Part shown: positions 28,357 through 34,623 of the stretch, piece after piece | Position numbering within the stretch: the stretch's first letter is position 1 | Layout of the letters: each line of letters starts with the position of its first letter | DNA from: an uncultured Rhizobiaceae group bacterium | GTDB taxonomy: Bacteria; Pseudomonadota; Alphaproteobacteria; Rhizobiales; Rhizobiaceae | Direction: 5' to 3' | Assembly: GCA_938030595.1 (NCBI GenBank) | Contig: CALHIB010000036.1 | Coordinates: 1-34,623 of the forward strand | Length of the DNA: 34,623 nucleotides | Notes under the pieces: generated by a model | Database searches by the model: none | What the model was told of the DNA's origin: nothing | Seen by the model: only the letters and a program-made list of their open reading frames with translations | Translations under genes and position numbers: made by a program

Positions 28357-29049
28357 ATGAAGAGAGTCACAACCTGCAGCTTGCTGATAAGTTTGTTACT
28401 AACCTTATCTTCCCATGCAAAAGCCTGTGAAGTAGCTCTTGCCCTGACAGTTGACATATCAGGTTCCGTTGATCGTAAAGAATACAAATTACAAATGAAT
28501 GGTCTCGCAGGCGCGCTTCGTGACCCGACGGTGGCCCAGGCTTTAGTCACTCGCAAGGCAGCGCTCATGCTGGTCCAATGGACAGGTACTTCACGGCAAG
28601 TCGTAAGTTTAAATTGGCAACGTATGACAGATTTTGACCAGGTAGAAAATTTTGCCAGTAAAATAGAAACAACGCCAAGGGAATGGCGGAACTTCTCTAC
28701 CGCGATTGGGGATGCGTTGATATTTACATCAAATAAATTTGCTGAGGTAAAAAAATGCAAGCGCAAGGTTATTGATGTTTCTGGCGATGGCTACTCAAAC
28801 GAAGGCATTGCGCCATTGGCTATTCGCGCTCAGTTGGTTGATGCAGGTTTCACAATTAATGGTCTTGCCATAGAAGGATCATCCGACAATCTGACCCAAT
28901 ATTACTTTGACCACGTCATAGCCGGTGCAAAATCATTTGTCATGACAGCAAATACATTTGATGAATACCCCAAGCGAATTAAACAAAAGCTGTTTAGAGA
29001 AGTCACGAACCAGGTTGCGAGCCAAATAACTAACAATAATAAACTGTAA
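28357..29049 (+). CDS. DUF1194 domain protein (VWA-like), secreted
   Basis: 230 aa with signal peptide; CEVALALTVDISGSVDRKEYKLQMNGLAGALRDPTVAQAL...VIDVSGDGYSNEG (MIDAS-like DxSxS). Confidence 0.85.
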   Translation: MKRVTTCSLLISLLLTLSSHAKACEVALALTVDISGSVDRKEYKLQMNGLAGALRDPTVAQALVTRKAALMLVQWTGTSRQVVSLNWQRMTDFDQVENFASKIETTPREWRNFSTAIGDALIFTSNKFAEVKKCKRKVIDVSGDGYSNEGIAPLAIRAQLVDAGFTINGLAIEGSSDNLTQYYFDHVIAGAKSFVMTANTFDEYPKRIKQKLFREVTNQVASQITNNNKL

Positions 29050-29121
29050 GTGTCATAATCTCTTTGATTTCACGAGCGCGTCTACTACGCTTTAACGAAA
29101 AGCACATGAGGAGTTGAGCGA

Positions 29122-30729
29122 ATGTCATTTGATTACGTGATTGTTGGTGGAGGTTCTGCCGGATGTACATTGGCTGCTCGTTTATCAGAAGACCCCAATG
29201 TCTCAGTTTGTCTTTTGGAAGCTGGAGGACAAGGCGATGGTATTCTTGTGCGAGTACCCGCAGCAATCGTTGCCATGTTACCAGGGCGCCCAAAAATAAA
29301 TAACTGGGCTTTTGAAACCGTACCACAAAAAGGTTTGAATGGACGCAAAGGTTATCAACCTCGTGGCAAGGCACTGGGTGGTTCGAGCGCTATCAATGCC
29401 ATGCTTTATATTAGGGGGCATAAGTCGGATTATGATGAATGGTCAGAATTAGGTTGTCACGGATGGTCTTGGGATGACGTCCTGCCATATTTTAAAAAGT
29501 CAGAAAATAATCAACGCGGTGCAGATGATTTGCATGGTGAGGAAGGTCCGCTCATGGTATGCGACCAACAATCGCCCAGACCTATATCCAATGCTTTTGT
29601 TGAGGCAGGGCAGGCAACGCAATTGCGCTACCGTGAAGATTTCAACACAGGTGAAACTGAAGGCATAGGTCAGTATCAAGTCACTCATTTTTATGACGAA
29701 AAACGTCGCGGTGAGCGTTGTTCTGCGGCGGCTGCCTATTTGCATCCGGTTATGGATCGTAAAAATTTAACGGTTCTAACAAAGGCGCACGCAACCAAAA
29801 TAAACTTTGAGAATAAGCGTGCAGTTAGTGTCGATTATGACAAAAACAAACAGACACATACCGTCAAAGCTAATCGGGAAGTTATCTTGTGTGGAGGCGC
29901 TTTTAATTCACCGCAACTGCTTCAACTTTCAGGTGTAGGACGCAAGCAGGATTTGCAACCGCATGGCATTAAGCTTGTTCATAAGCTTTCAGGTGTTGGC
30001 CAAAATTTACAAGACCACATCGATTTTACGCTCGCCTATAAAACAAAAGATACGGATAATATGGGGCTGGGCATCATCGGCCTTGCCTCTATTGTGAAGG
30101 ATATCTTCAAGTGGAAAAAAGATGGTACAGGAACGCTAACCTCGCCGATGGCAGAAGGGGCTGCATTTATAAAAACCAACTCCAGTTTAGACAAGCCTGA
30201 TATCCAATTGCATTTTGTAATTGGTGTCGTTGATGATCACGCTCGCAAACTTCATCTGGGATATGGGTATAGTTGTCATATTTGTGTCTTGCATCCTAAG
30301 TCACGAGGTTCTGTTAGTCTGCAAAGCAGCGACCCATTCGCGCCACCTGCAATCGATCCTAATTTCTTCTCTGAAGGCGAAGATTTGGAAGTCTTGCTCA
30401 AGGGAACTAAAATCACTCGTGAGATTATGAATACAAGTCCGCTTAAGGAATATCAGCATAAAGAGCTTTTCATCAATGAAGAGCCTAATGATGACACACT
30501 ACGCGAACATATTAGAAGTCGCGCTGATACGGTTTATCATCCCGTAGGAACCTGCAAAATGGGAACAGATGATATGGCGGTTGTTGATCCACAATTGAAA
30601 GTTTACGGACTTAAGGGATTAAGAGTCGTTGATGCGTCCATCATGCCAAATGTGATTGGTGGAAATACCAATGCTCCAACGATCATGATCGCGGAAAAAG
30701 CAGCAGACATGATAAAGGCAAGCTATTAG
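29122..30729 (+). CDS. GMC family oxidoreductase (choline dehydrogenase-like)
   Basis: 535 aa; [89 protein letters not shown]. Confidence 0.94.
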   Translation: MSFDYVIVGGGSAGCTLAARLSEDPNVSVCLLEAGGQGDGILVRVPAAIVAMLPGRPKINNWAFETVPQKGLNGRKGYQPRGKALGGSSAINAMLYIRGHKSDYDEWSELGCHGWSWDDVLPYFKKSENNQRGADDLHGEEGPLMVCDQQSPRPISNAFVEAGQATQLRYREDFNTGETEGIGQYQVTHFYDEKRRGERCSAAAAYLHPVMDRKNLTVLTKAHATKINFENKRAVSVDYDKNKQTHTVKANREVILCGGAFNSPQLLQLSGVGRKQDLQPHGIKLVHKLSGVGQNLQDHIDFTLAYKTKDTDNMGLGIIGLASIVKDIFKWKKDGTGTLTSPMAEGAAFIKTNSSLDKPDIQLHFVIGVVDDHARKLHLGYGYSCHICVLHPKSRGSVSLQSSDPFAPPAIDPNFFSEGEDLEVLLKGTKITREIMNTSPLKEYQHKELFINEEPNDDTLREHIRSRADTVYHPVGTCKMGTDDMAVVDPQLKVYGLKGLRVVDASIMPNVIGGNTNAPTIMIAEKAADMIKASY

Positions 30730-31703
30730 GCGCTTTCGATCATTGTTGCTTTTTTTACCAGCATTTCTGCCTGACGCGCATTGGCATAATCAATCATGCG
30801 ACCTTCAAAGGTCACGGCACCATTACCTGCTTTCGCACCATCTTCCATAGCTTTTAAAATACCTTTGGCGCGGGTAACTTCTTCTTGCGATGGCCCCATG
30901 ATATCATTTGCAATATCAATTTGAGAAGGGTGTATTGCCCACTTGCCCTCGCAACCAAGTGCTGCTGCTCGTTTTGCAGAAGCAATGTAGCCTGCTTTAT
31001 CTGAGTAATCCCCAAAAGCTGAATCAATCGGCCTTAGACCATTGGCTCGTGCTGCCACAATCAAGGTTGAGAGTGCGTGATGATGAATATCACTAATATA
31101 CGTGTGTCGCTCACCGCTTTCATCTTCATCGCTTAAAACAGCATAATCATTATTCACACCACCAATATGCGTCGTGTGAGCATGAAGCGAGGCAGCATAA
31201 TCTCCCGCGCCAAAATGGAGAGACTCAATTCTATCACTTGCACTTGCAATCTTGGTGATGTTCTGCATCCCTAATGCCGTCTCGATCATGACTTCCATGC
31301 CAATACGGTTTTTAAAACCCATGGAAGTTTCAATCTGAGTAAGCAACATGTCAATCGCATAGACATCGCTTGCAGTACCAACTTTGGGCACTAACAAAAG
31401 ATCAAGTTTTGAACCACATCCTTCAACAACATCGACAATGTCGCGATACATATAATGTGTATCAAGCCCGTTGATGCGAACTGAAATGGATTTCTTCCCC
31501 CAGTCAATATTATTGACAGCATCAATCACATTGGCGCGCGCTTGTGCTTTATCATCGGGTGCAACCGCATCTTCAAGATCAAGAAAAACAATATCCGCGT
31601 TTGAGTTTGCTGCTTTTTCAAACATTCGCGTCTGAATACCCGGTACCGCAAGTTGGCTGCGGTTTAGTCGGGCAGGGACTTCTCTTGGTGTTGTAAAACT
31701 CAT
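30726..31703 (-). CDS. HpcH/HpaI aldolase / CoA-ester lyase (malyl-CoA lyase-like)
   Basis: 325 aa; [97 protein letters not shown]. Confidence 0.92.
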   Translation of the reverse strand: MSFTTPREVPARLNRSQLAVPGIQTRMFEKAANSNADIVFLDLEDAVAPDDKAQARANVIDAVNNIDWGKKSISVRINGLDTHYMYRDIVDVVEGCGSKLDLLLVPKVGTASDVYAIDMLLTQIETSMGFKNRIGMEVMIETALGMQNITKIASASDRIESLHFGAGDYAASLHAHTTHIGGVNNDYAVLSDEDESGERHTYISDIHHHALSTLIVAARANGLRPIDSAFGDYSDKAGYIASAKRAAALGCEGKWAIHPSQIDIANDIMGPSQEEVTRAKGILKAMEDGAKAGNGAVTFEGRMIDYANARQAEMLVKKATMIESA

Positions 31704-31730
31704 CTTTCCCCCAAAGCCAAAATCTTCAAC

Positions 31731-32588
31731 TTAGTTTGGCGTTAAAACTTCAACATCCTTGTTAAAGCCAGAACGCACTTTAAAGTCTTCGCTGTAAATC
31801 TTGTCGTTATGTTTTGCAATGGCCGTGTAATTACCTTCAGATAATACCATTGTCGGAAAGGTGCTTTTGCTTTCTTTGATAACTTCGCCACCGTCTGTCA
31901 AAATAGACCATGCAGTATCAGCCACAGCGTCGCCCCCTGTTGAGCGAACCAGTCTGAAAGTTATGATTGCTGCACGGTGCTCCAGATTAGCTTCCGTTAG
32001 CTTTCCAGGTTGAACGCGCAGGTCGGCTCTAACAGTGGCGTTGAGTTTTCCAAAGGTAGAAACAACGTGATAGGTACCAACCGGAAGAGTAGTCACTTCA
32101 CCCGCCTTGATATTACGTGCCAAAAGTTTTCTGGAACCATTATCCTGAATGGCTTGCTCATAGACGTTGAACTTTAACATGCGGGATGGAATGCGAACAT
32201 TGCCTGTAGCACTTGCCAGTAGTTTTAGGCCACCTGCATTGAGATTGATTTCTTCGCGACTTGCTTCACCACCGACTGATATTTTCTTCACAACACCAGC
32301 ATGACCATAAGCTGCGTGAATAATATATTCGCCAGGTTCAATATCAAAAGCTTTTGAACCACCTGTCGCATAAGCCAGTTCTTCAATTGTCTCTGGATTT
32401 TCAGAATTAAGCGGAAAGATGCGCCATTCCATACCGTCACGGATGATCGGGCCAGTGGAACTAAGCTTTGCTTCTAACAAGATACGTTGCTTTGCAGGTT
32501 CATCTGTTGATTGGGCAAAAGCCACAGACTGCCAGCCAAATACAGCAAAGACGAAAATAAACATTTGAGTTAGAAAAATACGATTCAT
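31731..32588 (-). CDS. Secreted hypothetical protein with three beta-rich repeat units
   Basis: 285 aa with signal peptide; repeated pattern DIEPGEYIIHAAYGHAGVVKKISVGG / TLPVGTYHVVSTFGKLNATVRADLRVQPGK / VLSEGNYTAIAKHNDKIYSEDFKVRSG. Confidence 0.75.
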   Translation of the reverse strand: MNRIFLTQMFIFVFAVFGWQSVAFAQSTDEPAKQRILLEAKLSSTGPIIRDGMEWRIFPLNSENPETIEELAYATGGSKAFDIEPGEYIIHAAYGHAGVVKKISVGGEASREEINLNAGGLKLLASATGNVRIPSRMLKFNVYEQAIQDNGSRKLLARNIKAGEVTTLPVGTYHVVSTFGKLNATVRADLRVQPGKLTEANLEHRAAIITFRLVRSTGGDAVADTAWSILTDGGEVIKESKSTFPTMVLSEGNYTAIAKHNDKIYSEDFKVRSGFNKDVEVLTPN

Positions 32589-32712
32589 TTATCTGTTAAT
32601 CTCCTATTCTTAATGCAAAGCGCAAATTTGCGTAGTTTTCAAGGCAGTAGATTGATTTACTGAAAAAACCTGCTTAATTCTGTTCTTTCATATCATCAAA
32701 GAAAGTTCATTA

Positions 32713-33321
32713 ATGTTCTATACCCCAGAAAATCGTGATCCAAGTTTAAAGTACGATCCTATCAAAGCGATTGTCGCGCCACGCCCGATAGGTTGGATAT
32801 CGACTTTGTCTCTTGATGGGGTGGCTAATTTGGCGCCTTACAGTTTTTTTAATGCAGTTGGCGGCATGCCACCTATGTTGATGTTTGCATCAGAAGGTCT
32901 CAAAGACAGCGCGCGTAATGCAGCTGATACGGGTGAGTTTGTTTTCAATTATGCAAGTAAAAATCTTTCGCAAGCCATGAATGCTTCAAGTGCAAATGCG
33001 CCATCTGGTGTAAGTGAGTTTGAACATTACGGCATCGAAAAAGCCCCTAGCAAAATCATTGCACCACCGCGCGTGGCTCAAGCTAATGCTGCCATGGAGT
33101 GCAAGGTAACCAGCGTTGTTGAAACCAATGATGTTGAAGGAAATTTGACAGGCGCTGTTATTATTATCGGTCAAGTAGTCGGGGTACATATTAACGATGA
33201 CATGCTGCGTGATGGCAGGTTTGATGTAACCCTGGCAGAACCGGTCAGTCGTTTGGGATACATGGATTTTGGTTTAACCAGCGATTTGCACGAGATGCTT
33301 CGCCCTGAATTTAAAGGGTAA
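32713..33321 (+). CDS. Flavin reductase family protein (FMN-binding split barrel)
   Basis: 202 aa; YDPIKAIVAPRPIGWISTLSLDGVANLAPYSFFNAVGGMPPMLMFASEGLKDSARNAADTGEFVFNY. Confidence 0.92.
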   Translation: MFYTPENRDPSLKYDPIKAIVAPRPIGWISTLSLDGVANLAPYSFFNAVGGMPPMLMFASEGLKDSARNAADTGEFVFNYASKNLSQAMNASSANAPSGVSEFEHYGIEKAPSKIIAPPRVAQANAAMECKVTSVVETNDVEGNLTGAVIIIGQVVGVHINDDMLRDGRFDVTLAEPVSRLGYMDFGLTSDLHEMLRPEFKG

Positions 33322-33437
33322 AATCCTTTAAAAGTTAACAAAAGATTTTTTTCTATAGTGAACCGATCGTTAATTATTACGCGCTATAACTCCTGCAAAG
33401 AGTAACGTCCAAAGTTAGTATATGGGCTGGAGTTAGT

Positions 33438-34623
33438 ATGGTAATTGAGTATTTTCTAGAGTGGGTCGAAACAGCAACTGTCGCAAAGAGAACGGAAGCT
33501 GCTTCCGCGCTTGTTCGTGCATATTTGAGAAGCGATATCTCCAATGAAGAGCGTGAAGATGTTGAGGCAGCGCTGACAACTTTGTTGGAAGACCCTGCGC
33601 CATCTGTCAGGGGGGCTTTGGCTCAGTCCTTCGGTGCTCGCAAACAAGCGCCAAGACATATTATTTCTGCGCTCGCTGCCGATACTTTAGATGTTTCCAT
33701 AATTGCGTTATCCCAATCCCCTGTCCTTCATGATATGGAGTTGATTGAGTTTATCGAAACTTCAGATGTTGATAATCAAATCGCGATTGCCTGTCGTCCG
33801 TGGTTAAGCGAGAAGCTTTTGACAAGTATTTGTAATAGTGCGCATCAAGACGCATGCATGGCTTTGATGATGAACCCTGTCGCAAACTTCACGCAAGATA
33901 ATTTACACACAATAGCCCAGCGTTTCGGCGAGATTACAGATATTCGATTGATGTTATTAGATCGACAGGATCTTGCAGCAGAATCGCGTCTTATTTTGAT
34001 TGATAAACTAGGTAGCGCATTATCCAACATGGTAGCATCCAAAGGTTGGATGCAAGAAAATAAAGTCAAGAAAGTTGTCAGTGAAGCCTGTGACAAGGCC
34101 TCAATCGAATTTGTTGCCAATGCTTCAAATGAAGACGTGACGCACCTTGTTCGCAATATGATTGAGAGCGGCAAAATTACAGTCAGCTATCTACTACGCG
34201 CAGTTTGTATGGGTAATATTACCCTGGTTGCACGTGCCTTTGCGGAGTTGAGCGGCGTTAGGTTTTCACGAGTTGAGGCAATTCTGACAAAAGACAGAAA
34301 ATCAGCCTTTAAGGCGCTTTATGATAGAGCCGGCCTGCCAATATCCGCTTTTATTATATTCCATACAGCGATTTCAACCTGGCGGCGTCTATTATCTACT
34401 GGCGTTGCAGAAAACAATGCCCGACTACCATATCTTGTAACTCGCGAAGTGCTTGAAACTTACACAGGTAGAAAAGATGAGGTCGTTGACGACCTGATAT
34501 TGTTGCTACGCAAGCTTTCTGCGGAAACGGCTCGTGAGAGTTCAAAAATCAAGGCTGCAGAAATTGCAAGTCGTGTTTCATTTGAAGATTCAGAAGTTCA
34601 AATCCAAAGTGACGTAGAAGAAG
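33438..34623 (+). CDS. DUF2336 domain-containing protein, 3' end outside the window
   Basis: Frame read from ATG at 33438: MVIEYFLEWVETATVAKRTEAASALVRAYLRSDISNEEREDVEAALTTLLEDPAPSVRGALAQSFGARKQAPRHIISALAADTLDVSIIALSQSPVLHDMELIEFI; open to the window end, so absent from the ORF track. Confidence 0.85.
   Translation, partial: MVIEYFLEWVETATVAKRTEAASALVRAYLRSDISNEEREDVEAALTTLLEDPAPSVRGALAQSFGARKQAPRHIISALAADTLDVSIIALSQSPVLHDMELIEFIETSDVDNQIAIACRPWLSEKLLTSICNSAHQDACMALMMNPVANFTQDNLHTIAQRFGEITDIRLMLLDRQDLAAESRLILIDKLGSALSNMVASKGWMQENKVKKVVSEACDKASIEFVANASNEDVTHLVRNMIESGKITVSYLLRAVCMGNITLVARAFAELSGVRFSRVEAILTKDRKSAFKALYDRAGLPISAFIIFHTAISTWRRLLSTGVAENNARLPYLVTREVLETYTGRKDEVVDDLILLLRKLSAETARESSKIKAAEIASRVSFEDSEVQIQSDVEE

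Noticed and set aside
1-34623. Mobile elements, CRISPR arrays, tRNA/rRNA genes, prophage or defence systems
   Set aside because: None seen: no transposase/integrase ORFs, no regularly spaced repeats and no tRNA-like cloverleaf noticed. Read by eye only, so tRNAscan-SE and a CRISPR finder should confirm.

Overview
The window looks like chromosomal DNA from an alphaproteobacterium, probably a moderately low-GC member of the Hyphomicrobiales/Rhizobiales. This is judged from protein families and synteny only; no search was run. Most of it is housekeeping and core accessory content: a 5'-truncated metC-like gene; a complete aapJQMP-type amino-acid ABC transporter operon; cysE, gamma-carbonic anhydrase, hisI, folE, an Fe-S scaffold, yidD, a Rhizobium-type asparaginase, msrQ, rlmJ and thrS; a membrane-anchored ferredoxin/class III nucleotidyl cyclase; a TadG-like protein; DUF1194; a GMC oxidoreductase; a CoA-ester lyase; a flavin reductase; and a 3'-truncated DUF2336 gene. 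I saw no transposases, prophage, CRISPR, tRNA or rRNA. The observations most worth following up are: (1) AapP carries an N-terminal helix-hairpin-helix-like domain plus a Lys/Ala-rich linker; (2) an orphan intrinsic terminator with two upstream hairpins at about 14840-14990, which looks like an sRNA gene; (3) a GT51 transglycosylase-like protein that has lost the canonical GT51 motifs, followed directly by a redox-type membrane cyclase; (4) the aap-operon terminator embedded in the first codons of the next gene; (5) an 11-bp hairpin with a very G-rich loop between convergent genes. I did not find a clearly new multi-gene system. These are candidates only.
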